Source: Bacillus mycoides | GTDB lineage: Bacteria; Bacillota; Bacilli; Bacillales; Bacillaceae_G | NCBI RefSeq assembly: GCF_018742245.1 | Contig: NZ_CP036132.1 | Coordinates: 1,483,001-1,547,000, forward strand | Direction: 5' to 3' | DNA length: 64,000 nucleotides | In this document: positions 47,300 to 55,115 of the stretch, one piece after another | How positions within the stretch are numbered: position 1 is the stretch's first letter | Layout: each line of letters begins with the position of its first letter | Notes under the pieces: model-generated | What the model was told of the DNA's origin: nothing | Seen by the model: only the letters and a program-made list of their open reading frames with translations | Databases searched by the model: none | Translations under genes and position numbers: made by a program

Positions 47300-47902
47300 T
47301 CACGAAAAATAAACCGTGTCTAGTACGCGGATATAATCAATTCGAGGGTGATAACCGCATGATAATAAAGACCCATGCTCTTCTATTTCTTGTTTTGTAA
47401 TCGATTTACGTCCACCAGTATTTTGACGATTCCAAAATGCAATAATATGTTTTGCATCTAATAAATAAAATTCATCAAAAAGTGTAAATTTAATAATAAC
47501 AAATGCAATTCCATTATGAGCGACTACTTGCTTCATATGTTCAATTTGATGAAGGTGGAAGTTTTGAAGTGGAAAACTGGTTTTATTTTTAGTTTCTTTC
47601 GCTTCAAAATCGATATATTTCCCTTTGTATACACCGTTGTAATCTGTTGTAGATGGTTGTTTGAAATACGCTTCTTTTACCACTGCAGCACTTCGAGCGG
47701 GGTAATCTACTTTTACAATTTGAAGAGGTGTAGGTTTTTTATGTACGCATGCAATATTATGGGTTAAGTAATATTGATTGGTTTCATTCAATTCCTCTTC
47801 AAGGGACATACCTCTATTACTGTAAGTATGTTTTTTTATTGGTGTTTTATGAGGTTGTGAAGCTTGATCGTACCTTTTTCCATTTGGGTAACGAATGGTC
47901 AT
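47300..47902 (-). CDS. recU: Holliday junction resolvase RecU
   Basis: RecU cleaves Holliday junctions during recombination and chromosome segregation. The 200-residue protein has [19 protein letters not shown] (about residues 28-46), the catalytic [21 protein letters not shown] segment with D-E-K residues (about 87-107, partly quoted), and [13 protein letters not shown]. It matches the family over the full length. It lies upstream of ponA on the same strand, an arrangement conserved in Bacillus (formerly prfA). Confidence 0.95.
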   Translation of the reverse strand: MTIRYPNGKRYDQASQPHKTPIKKHTYSNRGMSLEEELNETNQYYLTHNIACVHKKPTPLQIVKVDYPARSAAVVKEAYFKQPSTTDYNGVYKGKYIDFEAKETKNKTSFPLQNFHLHQIEHMKQVVAHNGIAFVIIKFTLFDEFYLLDAKHIIAFWNRQNTGGRKSITKQEIEEHGSLLSCGYHPRIDYIRVLDTVYFS

Positions 47903-48005
47903 ATTTTGTCCACTCCCAACTTGATAAGATTTACTTACAAAGGTGATTATATCAAAAAATGAAAAAAGATGTGACCTTTTTCAAGAAAGGTATGGTGACT
48001 TACTC

Positions 48006-49031
48006 ATGTTTCGATGGAATGATTACGAAAAAATTAAACAGAGTCGTAATGATATTTTTTGTACAGAGGAGGAAAAAGCTATAGTTCTTAATATTAAGGA
48101 GAGAACGGATGTAGCTAACGTAGATAATATTTCACGTACACAATCTTACCAAGAATATTATTTGAGAAATAGAGAAATTAGATGGTCTTTTTTAGCAAGC
48201 ATGGTTTCAAGGAATGGGGGATGGAACATGACAGACTTAGAAGGAGAATATTATTCTAATCTTTTATCTCAAACAGTTAAGAGACGATTATTTCATTTGT
48301 ATGAGAAAGCCAATTGGCTCATTTTCTTAGATGCATTTCCTCAACTATTACTGTATGAGGAAAGTAAAAAGAGATGTGCGCCGCTCTTTCATTTGTTACA
48401 ATTTTTCAACATATCAATTTTTATGGAAAAAGAATGGATCACGTTTTGGGGGAAAAAAGATATAAATAGGCTTATGACGGCACTTATTATTAATGAACAA
48501 AATAAAATTCAAAAACCAGTAATTGAGAATGCATATTTTCAAAAACATGTATTTGATACTGCACTATTCAAATTTCAAGAAATATTTCACGTTAGTGCAG
48601 TTATTTTTCCAATGGTGGAAGGGGGAATGTATGGATTTTCAGTTTATCAATTTGAAACGTTGCAAAAACGTATAGAACTGGGGAAGCAATTAGCTTGGTT
48701 ATTATTTCATTCAAAGTATAAGGCTTCTTTTTATAAATTTGCAGTGCAAACTAGGCATACAGGATCAAGGATGGATTATGAATGTAATATAAAGGGGATT
48801 AGAAAATCATGTACGCCCGCTCTTAGGGATGTGTATTCTATTGTCATTCATGAAAAATTAATAGAAAAAGATTGGTTTAGTGAAGGATTGGAAATAGATT
48901 CTTTATTTTTACTTGAAAAACCTAAGGGGGAAATTAATATAACAGAATGGTATAGAAAGAAGAGGGAGCAAATACATACTCTTTCTATATTAAGTAGTTT
49001 TGTTAAAAGAATAGATGAGTTCATGATATAA
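48006..49031 (+). CDS. yppC: YppC-like DUF2515 protein
   Basis: The 341-residue protein matches DUF2515: SRTQSYQEYYLRNREIRWSFLASMVSRNGGWNMTDL (about residues 42-77, partly quoted) is the clear block and the rest is helical and Lys/Phe rich. It has no membrane signal. ATG 48006 follows GGTGACTTACTC; the frame is open upstream to 47943. It is divergent from recU, as in B. subtilis yppC. Function unknown. Confidence 0.8.
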   Translation: MFRWNDYEKIKQSRNDIFCTEEEKAIVLNIKERTDVANVDNISRTQSYQEYYLRNREIRWSFLASMVSRNGGWNMTDLEGEYYSNLLSQTVKRRLFHLYEKANWLIFLDAFPQLLLYEESKKRCAPLFHLLQFFNISIFMEKEWITFWGKKDINRLMTALIINEQNKIQKPVIENAYFQKHVFDTALFKFQEIFHVSAVIFPMVEGGMYGFSVYQFETLQKRIELGKQLAWLLFHSKYKASFYKFAVQTRHTGSRMDYECNIKGIRKSCTPALRDVYSIVIHEKLIEKDWFSEGLEIDSLFLLEKPKGEINITEWYRKKREQIHTLSILSSFVKRIDEFMI

Positions 49032-49075
49032 TAAAGAAGTCCCGCCTTCCTAAATGAAGGCGGGGCTTCTTTATT
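49031..49075 (+). terminator. Terminator of yppC
   Basis: Strong stem ATAAAGAAG-CCCGCCTTC against GAAGGCGGG-CTTCTTTAT. The last TTTAT (49070-49074) doubles as the left target copy of the bcr1-like element. Confidence 0.9.
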
Positions 49076-49330
49076 AAAAGTAATATGCTCTACAACAAAT
49101 TACTTTCTAGTCCGCTATTTGCTTGCAGTACGACTTTAGCTTCAACACTTATCGAAAGCGAAGAGGTAAAGTTAGACTAGAAAATAGCGGGCAGTAAAAC
49201 TCCCACCTCAAAATTCAGCTGGAGCAAAGAAGTTAGGTGGAAGCCCCGCTGCCCGTAAACGCCCGATTGGTGCGGGCTGATAATCAGTGGGGGATGAACA
49301 AAACCCCCGCTGATTAAAGTTTCACTTTAT
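49075..49330. repeat. bcr1-like element flanked by TTTAT
   Basis: The element runs from after TTTAT (49070-49074) to the TTTAT at 49326-49330. Its right 80 bases repeat the window-start copy: GCCCGTAAACGCCCGATTGG, a strong hairpin ATCAGTGGGGG/CCCCCGCTGAT, then AAAGTTTCACTTTAT. A CCACCT/AGGTGG inverted repeat lies inside. At about 255 bp it is longer than the roughly 155 bp I recall for canonical bcr1. The right TTTAT overlaps the stop codon of the small minus-strand gene at 49327-49431. Confidence 0.8.
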
Positions 49331-49431
49331 GTAGCGGGGAAATTTGGACCATCAAGCTTTGGATTACCAGTCTCAGGTTTGTTTTGTTGTTTGTTTTGCT
49401 TTTTCTTTTTTTCATTTTTATTTTTTGCCAT
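49327..49431 (-). CDS. sspM: Small acid-soluble spore protein M-like peptide (34 aa)
   Basis: A 34-residue, very lysine-rich peptide: MAKNKNEKKKKQNKQQ followed by ...PKLDGPNFPAT. Length equals that of B. subtilis SspM, and the C-terminus resembles its KLGGPNRPST, both from memory. A GGAGGTG site precedes the ATG (complement of 49429-49431). Such minor SASPs are made in the forespore. The stop codon lies within the TTTAT shared with the bcr1-like element. Confidence 0.7.
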   Translation of the reverse strand: MAKNKNEKKKKQNKQQNKPETGNPKLDGPNFPAT

Positions 49432-49591
49432 CGTAATACACCTCCTTTTTGTATTGTTACCATTTCTAAAAATGGCATACTAAATGATTTCTTTGACGAA
49501 TATCAACTAGTTTTGTCAGGTGAGAAGGAGTAATCAATCAATCGGCGAAATTACATGACAAAGGAAAGGCAAAGAAGGGGGCGTTTTAAAT

Positions 49592-49834
49592 ATGGCGATG
49601 GTTCAGAAGGAAGATGTTATGAAAAAAATGGATCAAATGTTAAGTTCTCTCGATTTGCTGGAAATGAATATTGGGATTAGAATGAATCATGCATTAAAGG
49701 GTAAAGGTGAAAAAATATGTAATAAGATAGAAATAACAGAAATGCATATAGAACATATGGAAAATAAATTAGTGCATCACGAAGAAAAAGGGAGCTGGGT
49801 AAAGACATTTCAAAACGTCGTAGTGAGTGCATAA
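49592..49834 (+). CDS. Small helical protein of unknown function (80 aa), yppD position
   Basis: MAMVQKEDVMKKMDQMLSSL start, then an amphipathic helical body with no membrane segment. ATG 49592 lies after AGAAGGGGG. It occupies the place of yppD between yppC and yppE but I do not recognise its sequence as YppD. A CATACTA (49473-49479) upstream resembles a sigma-G -10 element, with no well-spaced -35. Confidence 0.6.
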   Translation: MAMVQKEDVMKKMDQMLSSLDLLEMNIGIRMNHALKGKGEKICNKIEITEMHIEHMENKLVHHEEKGSWVKTFQNVVVSA

Positions 49835-49849
49835 TAAGGTGGGAACAAA

Positions 49850-50194
49850 ATGGGATATGAAGCATTAATCCAGTCCTCGGAGAAGTTAATGCAGTATAAT
49901 GATGAAGCGAATGTGAAAAAAAGAGAAATGGCTGAATATGATTTTTATAAGGATATGAAGCCATTTGTTGATATTGTAGATGCGGAGTTAGAGATGTGGA
50001 AAGAATTAGCTTATAGGTGGATAAAGGAAGAACGACCTAAGTATATACATGTACAACAAATTGATCAAGTGTATGATAATTTACAAACTAATGTGCTACA
50101 ATGTTTTGTTAATAAGGGAAAAGGTAAACGTTTCTTTGAAACTCATCAAGCTATTTCGTATACTTTGCAAAATATCGTAGATCAATGTAAGTAA
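49850..50194 (+). CDS. yppE: YppE-like DUF1798 protein
   Basis: The 114-residue helical protein (SSEKLMQYNDEANVKKRE, FYKDMKPFVDIVDAELEMW) matches the DUF1798/YppE four-helix bundle family of unknown function. ATG 49850 follows AAGGTGG. It lies 16 bases after the previous small gene, probably in one transcript, and converges with yppF. Confidence 0.78.
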   Translation: MGYEALIQSSEKLMQYNDEANVKKREMAEYDFYKDMKPFVDIVDAELEMWKELAYRWIKEERPKYIHVQQIDQVYDNLQTNVLQCFVNKGKGKRFFETHQAISYTLQNIVDQCK

Positions 50195-50222
50195 CAAGAG
50201 GGAAAACCCTCTTGTTTTTTTA
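50193..50222 (+). terminator. Terminator of yppE
   Basis: Perfect stem AACAAGAGGG/CCCTCTTGTT, loop AAAA, T run; placed between converging yppE and yppF. Confidence 0.9.
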
Positions 50223-50411
50223 TGCCTCTGTCACTGTTGTAGGTTTTGTTGCACCGTTTATTTCTAATTCTCGTATTAATGTTCGGTAATCTGATATGCA
50301 TACTTTTCCTTCAAGATAACAATGTCTCGCAAAGTCTAACAGTTCATTCGAATTTTCTGTGTAATACCCCTTTTTTTGAGAAAACGCTTGTTTTAAATCC
50401 CCTAATACCAT
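50220..50411 (-). CDS. yppF: YppF-like protein
   Basis: The 63-residue protein starts MVLGDLKQAFSQKKGY and contains NELLDFARHCYLEGKVCISDYRTLIRELE, the YppF family pattern. A GGGAGGAATCAAC site precedes the ATG on the minus strand. Function is unknown. It lies between yppE and yppG, as in B. subtilis. Confidence 0.75.
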   Translation of the reverse strand: MVLGDLKQAFSQKKGYYTENSNELLDFARHCYLEGKVCISDYRTLIRELEINGATKPTTVTEA

Positions 50412-50588
50412 GTTGATTCCTCCCCAATGAGAATCTTCTTCCTTATTATCATAGCATGGAAGGGTTTACTTTCTAATTTTTTTAAAAATTTAAACTTCCG
50501 ACAAAAACAGACAGATACTCCGTCACACATTTTATTTTATAGGTACATATTCTATATGTAGAAACTTATGCGAAGGAGGAGAGAATGC

Positions 50589-51320
50589 ATGTTTCAACAA
50601 CCTAATGTATATCAGCAAACAAATCCATATGCACAGCAAAATATGTACCAATATAATGAGGATACATATTTACGATATAATATGTATCCTTTCGAGCCTC
50701 ATTATGGAAACCAAAATTATTATCAACCATTTGAAGTGTCGTTTGGGAATCAGCAGCAAGCACATATGAATCAACCACAGCAAGCGCATATGAATCAACC
50801 ACAGCAAGCGCATATGAATCAACCACAGCAAGCACATATGAATCAACCACAGCAAGCGCATATGAATCAACCACAGCAAGCACATATGAATCAATCACAG
50901 CAAGCACATATGAATCAATCGCAGCAAGCATATATGAATCAAGCACAACAAGCGCATATGAATCAATCGCAGCAAGCATATATGAATCAACCACAACAAG
51001 CGCATATGAGTCAGCCACAGCAAATGTATACGAATCAACCACAGGAAGCGTATATGAATTCACAAAACTACATGTCACCAGCTCAATATGTAAATCAACA
51101 AGCTATGTTTTATCCACCAAAACAACCATATCCAACGATGAATAAACAAAAGCAACAGCAACAGCAACCAAGTCAGTTTTCTAGTTTTGTTTCACAATTT
51201 AAATCATCAGATGGTAACTACGATGTAAATAAAATGATGAACACAGCTGGACAAATGATGAACGCGATGAATCAAGTAACAGGGATTGTTAAGCAAGTTG
51301 GGGGCTTTTTTGGTAAATAA
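50589..51320 (+). CDS. yppG: YppG-family repeat protein
   Basis: A 243-residue, Gln/Asn/Tyr-rich hydrophilic protein: MFQQPNVYQQTNPYAQQNMY start, a central tract of about twelve octapeptides of the form AHMNQPQQ, then a C-terminal domain SQFSSFVSQFKSSDGNYDVNKMM...GIVKQVGGFFGK conserved in YppG proteins. ATG 50589 follows AAGGAGGAG. The composition resembles spore coat proteins and the next gene is cotD, so a spore-surface role is plausible but not proven. Confidence 0.75.
   Translation: MFQQPNVYQQTNPYAQQNMYQYNEDTYLRYNMYPFEPHYGNQNYYQPFEVSFGNQQQAHMNQPQQAHMNQPQQAHMNQPQQAHMNQPQQAHMNQPQQAHMNQSQQAHMNQSQQAYMNQAQQAHMNQSQQAYMNQPQQAHMSQPQQMYTNQPQEAYMNSQNYMSPAQYVNQQAMFYPPKQPYPTMNKQKQQQQQPSQFSSFVSQFKSSDGNYDVNKMMNTAGQMMNAMNQVTGIVKQVGGFFGK
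50757..51050 (+). repeat. 24-bp tandem repeat in yppG
   Basis: About twelve units of 24 bases encoding AHMNQPQQ with variants AYMNQAQQ, AHMNQSQQ and AHMSQPQQ. The first five units are nearly identical and later ones degenerate, the usual pattern of a length-variable minisatellite. Confidence 0.92.
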
Positions 51321-51476
51321 TAGTAGGGGGTTGTCTATAATAGGTATTACGTATGAAATTGGATACTAGACAAATTTCCATGAAATAAATGGGTATATAT
51401 AACAAGCGGCTTTACCCCCTCGCTCATATTGTAAAGTGTAGTCAGATTTTTTTAATGAGAGAGGAGAGAAAAAACT

Positions 51477-51890
51477 ATGCATCATTGTCATCCTTGCTTT
51501 GGAGGGCATAAGCCTGTAGGACCTATTTGTACAACTGCTCCTGTCATTCATCCGGCAAAACAGTGCGTAACACATTCTTTTTCAACAACGGTGGTGCCAC
51601 ACATTTTCCCAACGCATACAACACACGTACATCATCAACAAATTAAAAATCAAGGCTTCTTCCCACAAACAAACTCGAACGTAAACGTTGTAGATCCTGG
51701 TGATCCAGGATTTGTTGGTGGATTTGGCGGCGGATGTGGACCGTGTGGTCATGGTCATCATGGTCATCATGGTCATCAAATATCACCATTTGGTCCAGGA
51801 CCAAATGTATCACCATTTGGACCAGGACCGAACGTATCACCATTTGGACCAAATATCGGACCAAACGTTGGTGGAATGTTTAAAAAGTAA
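51477..51890 (+). CDS. cotD: Spore coat protein CotD
   Basis: The 137-residue protein begins MHHCHPCFGGHKP, is rich in Cys and His, and contains STTVVPHIFPTHTTHVHHQQ, corresponding to the core of B. subtilis CotD, an inner-coat protein. The tail has a Gly/His run and three SPFGPGPNV-type nonapeptides not present in the B. subtilis protein. ATG 51477 follows GAGAGGAGAG. A CATATTGTA at 51425-51433 fits the sigma-K -10 consensus CATANNNTA, in keeping with late mother-cell expression, but no good -35 AC is seen. Confidence 0.85.
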   Translation: MHHCHPCFGGHKPVGPICTTAPVIHPAKQCVTHSFSTTVVPHIFPTHTTHVHHQQIKNQGFFPQTNSNVNVVDPGDPGFVGGFGGGCGPCGHGHHGHHGHQISPFGPGPNVSPFGPGPNVSPFGPNIGPNVGGMFKK

Positions 51891-51900
51891 ATGATATGTT

Positions 51901-51929
51901 AGAACTAGCGAAATGCTAGTTCTTTTTTT
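51901..51929 (+). terminator. Terminator of cotD
   Basis: Perfect stem AGAACTAGC/GCTAGTTCT with a 5-base loop and seven T. Confidence 0.92.
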
Positions 51930-51946
51930 GTAATTGGAGTGTTGAT

Positions 51947-52501
51947 ATGAAAGTTGTTGCTGTAACAGGATATAAGCCGTTTGAGCTTGGAATATTTAAA
52001 AATGATCATCCAGGAGTAGAATGTATAAAAAAGGCGCTGCGTCGTAAATTAACTGCTTTTGTAGAAGATGGTTTGGAATGGGTTATTATAAGCGGTCAGT
52101 TAGGAGTAGAGCTATGGGCCGCTGAAGTTGTTTTTGAAATTCAAGTAGAATATCCAGATTTAAAATTAGCGGTATTTACTCCTTTTTTAGAACAAGAAGA
52201 AAATTGGAAGGAAGATAACCGTGAATATTACGAATTTATTCTTTCGCAAGCAGATCACATTGATAGTATTACGAAACGGAAGTACGAAAGCCCAGAGCAA
52301 TTTAAATTAAAGAATCAATTTTTTATTGAAAAAAGCGATGCACTTTTAGCTGTATATGATGAAGAAAAGTCTGGGAGCCCTAAATATATTGTAGAAGCAG
52401 CTAAGAAAAAAGGAGAAATAGAAAATTATCACAGTTATTTCATTCTTTTTTCTGATTTACAAGATATAATGGAAGAGGAACAGTGGAATAATGCAGAGTA
52501 A
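51947..52501 (+). CDS. ypsA: YpsA, SLOG-family DUF1273 protein
   Basis: The 184-residue Rossmann-like protein begins [17 protein letters not shown] and contains [16 protein letters not shown] (about 47-62) and [19 protein letters not shown] (about 140), the nucleotide-binding pattern of the SLOG superfamily. In B. subtilis YpsA affects cell division and is encoded next to gpsB, as here. ATG follows GGAGTGTTGAT. Confidence 0.88.
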   Translation: MKVVAVTGYKPFELGIFKNDHPGVECIKKALRRKLTAFVEDGLEWVIISGQLGVELWAAEVVFEIQVEYPDLKLAVFTPFLEQEENWKEDNREYYEFILSQADHIDSITKRKYESPEQFKLKNQFFIEKSDALLAVYDEEKSGSPKYIVEAAKKKGEIENYHSYFILFSDLQDIMEEEQWNNAE

Positions 52502-52598
52502 TATGTAATATAGTACTTGGATATTTGATTGACAAAAGGCATTGTTTCTGAAAAAATTTAGTTAATGAAAGCTTTGGCAAAAATTTGAGGTGAAGAAA

Positions 52599-52934
52599 AT
52601 GATTTCGGATAAAATTAAATTAACAGCGAAAGATATTTTAGAAAAAGAGTTTAAAACAGGTATGAGAGGTTATCAACAAGAAGAAGTAGACAAGTTTCTT
52701 GATACGATTATTAAAGATTATGAAGCGTTTCATAAGGAATTTGATCAATTAAAACAACAAAATGCTCGTTTGAAACGTGAATTAGAAGAGCAGAAAGTAG
52801 CGGCAACACAAGTTCCGCAACAACCGTTACAAACACCAGTTGCACAACCAGTATATAACAATACGAATACGGATATTTTAAAACGTCTATCTAATTTAGA
52901 AAAAGCTGTATTTGGAAGTAAGTTATACGAATAA
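52599..52934 (+). CDS. gpsB: Cell cycle protein GpsB
   Basis: GpsB is a DivIVA-like adaptor that shuttles PBP1 (PonA) between the side wall and the division site. The N-terminal lipid/PBP-binding segment [25 protein letters not shown] (about residues 11-35, partly quoted), the coiled coil (about 40-68), a Pro/Gln linker and the C-terminal trimerising [15 protein letters not shown] are all present in 111 residues. ATG 52599 follows GAGGTGAAGAAA. Its partner ponA is encoded 5 kb away. Confidence 0.94.
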   Translation: MISDKIKLTAKDILEKEFKTGMRGYQQEEVDKFLDTIIKDYEAFHKEFDQLKQQNARLKRELEEQKVAATQVPQQPLQTPVAQPVYNNTNTDILKRLSNLEKAVFGSKLYE

Positions 52935-52979
52935 ATTAAGGTAACAAAAAGGTTAAAGTATTGTACATAGAAAAAAACA

Positions 52980-53008
52980 TTGCAAAATCTTTTTGTTTCC
53001 ACTATACT
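52980..53008 (+). promoter_or_regulatory. Sigma-A promoter of rnpB
   Basis: TTGCAA (52980-52985), 17-base spacer, TATACT (53003-53008), directly before the RNase P RNA. Confidence 0.75.
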
Positions 53009-53011
53009 AAT

Positions 53012-53428
53012 GTTTGTCATAACGTTTGGGTAATCGCTGCAACGCCAACGTTGTAGAGGAAAGTCCATGCTCGCACAGCCTGAGATGGTTGTAGTGTTCG
53101 TGCCTAGCCAAGTCATAAGCTAGGGTATTCTGGCTGTGAGGCTGGTTTAACGGCAGGGAAAAAACCTAAGTCCTTTCGGATATGGTTTGACTACCTTTAA
53201 AGTGCCACAGTGACGAAGTCCTTGAAGAAATGATAGGAGTGGAACGAGGTAAACCCCACGAGCGAGAAACCCAAATAATGGTAGGGGAATCTTTTCCAAG
53301 GAAATGAACGACGGAAAAGGACAGGTTTTCGTAACCTGTAGATAGATGATTACCACCGGAGTACGAGGCGTGGGCCGTTTGCAGTACAAAGGAACAGAAC
53401 ATGGCTTACAGAACGTTATGAACCAACT
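53012..53428 (+). ncRNA. rnpB: RNase P RNA, Bacillus type B
   Basis: This is the catalytic RNA that trims tRNA 5' ends. The 5' side AACGTTTGGGTAATCGCTGC, the P4 strand GAGGAAAGTCCATGCTCGCAC, the CCACAGTGACGAAGTC segment, GTGGAACGAGGTAAACCCC, CGAGCGAGAAACCCAAAT and the 3' side GTACAAAGGAACAGAACATG ... CTTACAGAACGTTATG all match B. subtilis rnpB. The lengths of several peripheral helices differ, as expected for type B. Ends are approximate to a few bases. Confidence 0.97.
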
Positions 53429-53440
53429 ATGAAATAACTC

Positions 53441-53470
53441 AGCTCTCCTTTGTTAGAGGAGGGCTTTTTA
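53441..53470 (+). terminator. Terminator of rnpB
   Basis: Stem AGCTCTCCT/AGGAGGGCT with one G-T pair and T run. Confidence 0.85.
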
Positions 53471-53593
53471 TTTGTATGAAGTTATAAGTTGTGAGTTAAA
53501 ATGGTAAGTGAGAATATTCTTCGTAATATGTGATAATTAATAGGACAACATGTTATTAATTATTGTTTGATTATACATAAGAGGTGAATGAAA

Positions 53594-54733
53594 ATGGGAA
53601 AAGTTACTTTAATTGCAACAGCGGCAATGGGTATTGAAGCGTTAGTTGCCCGAGAAGTTCGCGATCTTGGTTATGAATGTGAAGTGGAAAACGGAAAGGT
53701 AACGTTTGAAGCGGATGAAAAAGCGATTTGTCGTACGAATTTATGGTTACGTACTGCAGACCGTGTGAAAATTAAAGTCGGCGAATTTAAAGCAACAACA
53801 TTCGATGAGTTATTTGAAAAAACAAAAGCGTTAAACTGGGGAGATTATATTCCAGAGAACGGTGAATTCCCTGTTATTGGGAAATCTTTGAAATCAACAT
53901 TATTTAGCGTTTCAGACTGCCAACGTATTGTTAAAAAGGCTGTTGTTGAGAAATTAAAAACAACGTATAGACGCACAACTTGGTTTGAAGAAGATGGTCC
54001 GTTATTCCGTATTGAAATTGCAATGCTCAAGGATATTGCAACGTTAACAATCGATGCGAGTGGTGTAGGTCTTCATAAACGTGGATACCGTCTTGAGCAA
54101 GGTGAAGCGCCTTTAAAAGAAACATTAGCTGCGTCTTTAATTAAGTTAACAAACTGGAAGCCGGATCGTCCTTTCGTTGATCCTTTCTGTGGATCTGGTA
54201 CAATTCCAATTGAAGCTGCATTAATTGGACAAAATATCGCACCAGGATTTAACCGAGGCTTTGCATCGGATGAATGGGGCTGGGTTGGTAAACAAAATTG
54301 GCGTGAAGCTCGTCAAGAAGCTGAAGATTTAGCAAATTATAATCAACCATTGCAAATCATTGGATCAGATATCGATCACCGTATGATAAGAGTTGCCCAA
54401 GATAACGCAGATGAAGTTGGATTAGGGGATCTTATATCATTTAAACAAATGCAAGTAAAAGATTTCACGACAAAAGAGGAATATGGCTATGTTGTAACGA
54501 ATCCTCCATATGGAGAACGTTTAAGTGAAAGAGCGCTTGTTGAAAAATTATATAAAGAAACGGGAGAGGTATTCCGCCCATTAGATACGTGGTCAATGTA
54601 TTTATTAACAAGTTATGAAGCATTTGAGAAGTGTTACGGAAAAGATGCATCGAAAAAGCGTAAACTGTTTAACGGATTTATCCGTACAGATTACTATCAA
54701 TACTTCGGAAAACGTCCACCGCGTAATTCATAG
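53594..54733 (+). CDS. ypsC: THUMP-domain class I SAM RNA methyltransferase (YpsC/RlmL-like)
   Basis: The 379-residue protein has an N-terminal ferredoxin-like and THUMP RNA-binding part (about 1-155) and a C-terminal Rossmann methyltransferase with FVDPFCGSGTIPIEAAL (about 194-210), IIGSDIDHRM and the catalytic NPPYGERL (about residues 304-311). It corresponds to YpsC, an RlmL-type 23S rRNA guanine-N2 methyltransferase. ATG 53594 leaves proper spacing after GAGGTGA; ATG 53588 is too close. It follows rnpB as in B. subtilis. Confidence 0.9.
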   Translation: MGKVTLIATAAMGIEALVAREVRDLGYECEVENGKVTFEADEKAICRTNLWLRTADRVKIKVGEFKATTFDELFEKTKALNWGDYIPENGEFPVIGKSLKSTLFSVSDCQRIVKKAVVEKLKTTYRRTTWFEEDGPLFRIEIAMLKDIATLTIDASGVGLHKRGYRLEQGEAPLKETLAASLIKLTNWKPDRPFVDPFCGSGTIPIEAALIGQNIAPGFNRGFASDEWGWVGKQNWREARQEAEDLANYNQPLQIIGSDIDHRMIRVAQDNADEVGLGDLISFKQMQVKDFTTKEEYGYVVTNPPYGERLSERALVEKLYKETGEVFRPLDTWSMYLLTSYEAFEKCYGKDASKKRKLFNGFIRTDYYQYFGKRPPRNS

Positions 54734-54794
54734 TATAAAACTCCTCCAGCGCGCATATACTGGCTATTATGTAATGCGTAAAGGAGGAAGTGAT

Positions 54795-54977
54795 ATGGAT
54801 AGTTTCCAATTATCAATGATTCAAAAAGCTATTCACCGTACGTATGATGAGCTCGGAAAAGAAGTGGATAGTCAAGGTGCGATTGTAGATGAAATACAAA
54901 AAGCGCAGGAAGAATATTTGTCAGCTCTTTCACATGAAACAGCGATTGATAAACGGTATTTAAAGTCATTAATATAG
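54795..54977 (+). CDS. Small helical protein of unknown function (60 aa)
   Basis: MDSFQLSMIQKAIHRTYDEL start with a fully helical, charged body and no membrane segment. The ATG follows an excellent AAGGAGGAAGTGAT. The frame is open back to 54615 within ypsC but that part is a shadow. I do not recognise the family. It is closed by its own terminator. Confidence 0.65.
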   Translation: MDSFQLSMIQKAIHRTYDELGKEVDSQGAIVDEIQKAQEEYLSALSHETAIDKRYLKSLI

Positions 54978-54979
54978 AA

Positions 54980-55014
54980 AAAAATTTTCCTTTTTCGAAA
55001 GGAAAATTTTTTTT
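54980..55014 (+). terminator. Terminator of the 60-aa gene
   Basis: Stem AAATTTTCCTTT/AAAGGAAAATTT, loop TTCG, T run. Confidence 0.9.
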
Positions 55015-55115
55015 CGTGTATTTCTATGTATTGCAACAGGGGAAAGTGGCTGCACACATGTGAGTAGCAGTTGCTATATCTTTTTATAGAAAAACTGTTT
55101 GGTTGGAGGCTAAGG

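Noticed and set aside
50602..51078. Antisense open frame of 158 codons over the yppG repeats
   Set aside because: It is the complement of the 24-bp repeat, which is open in several frames; it has no ribosome site or family resemblance.
54615..54794. Extended N-terminus of the 60-aa gene inside ypsC
   Set aside because: The upstream part is a shadow of ypsC in another frame; a strong ribosome site marks ATG 54795.
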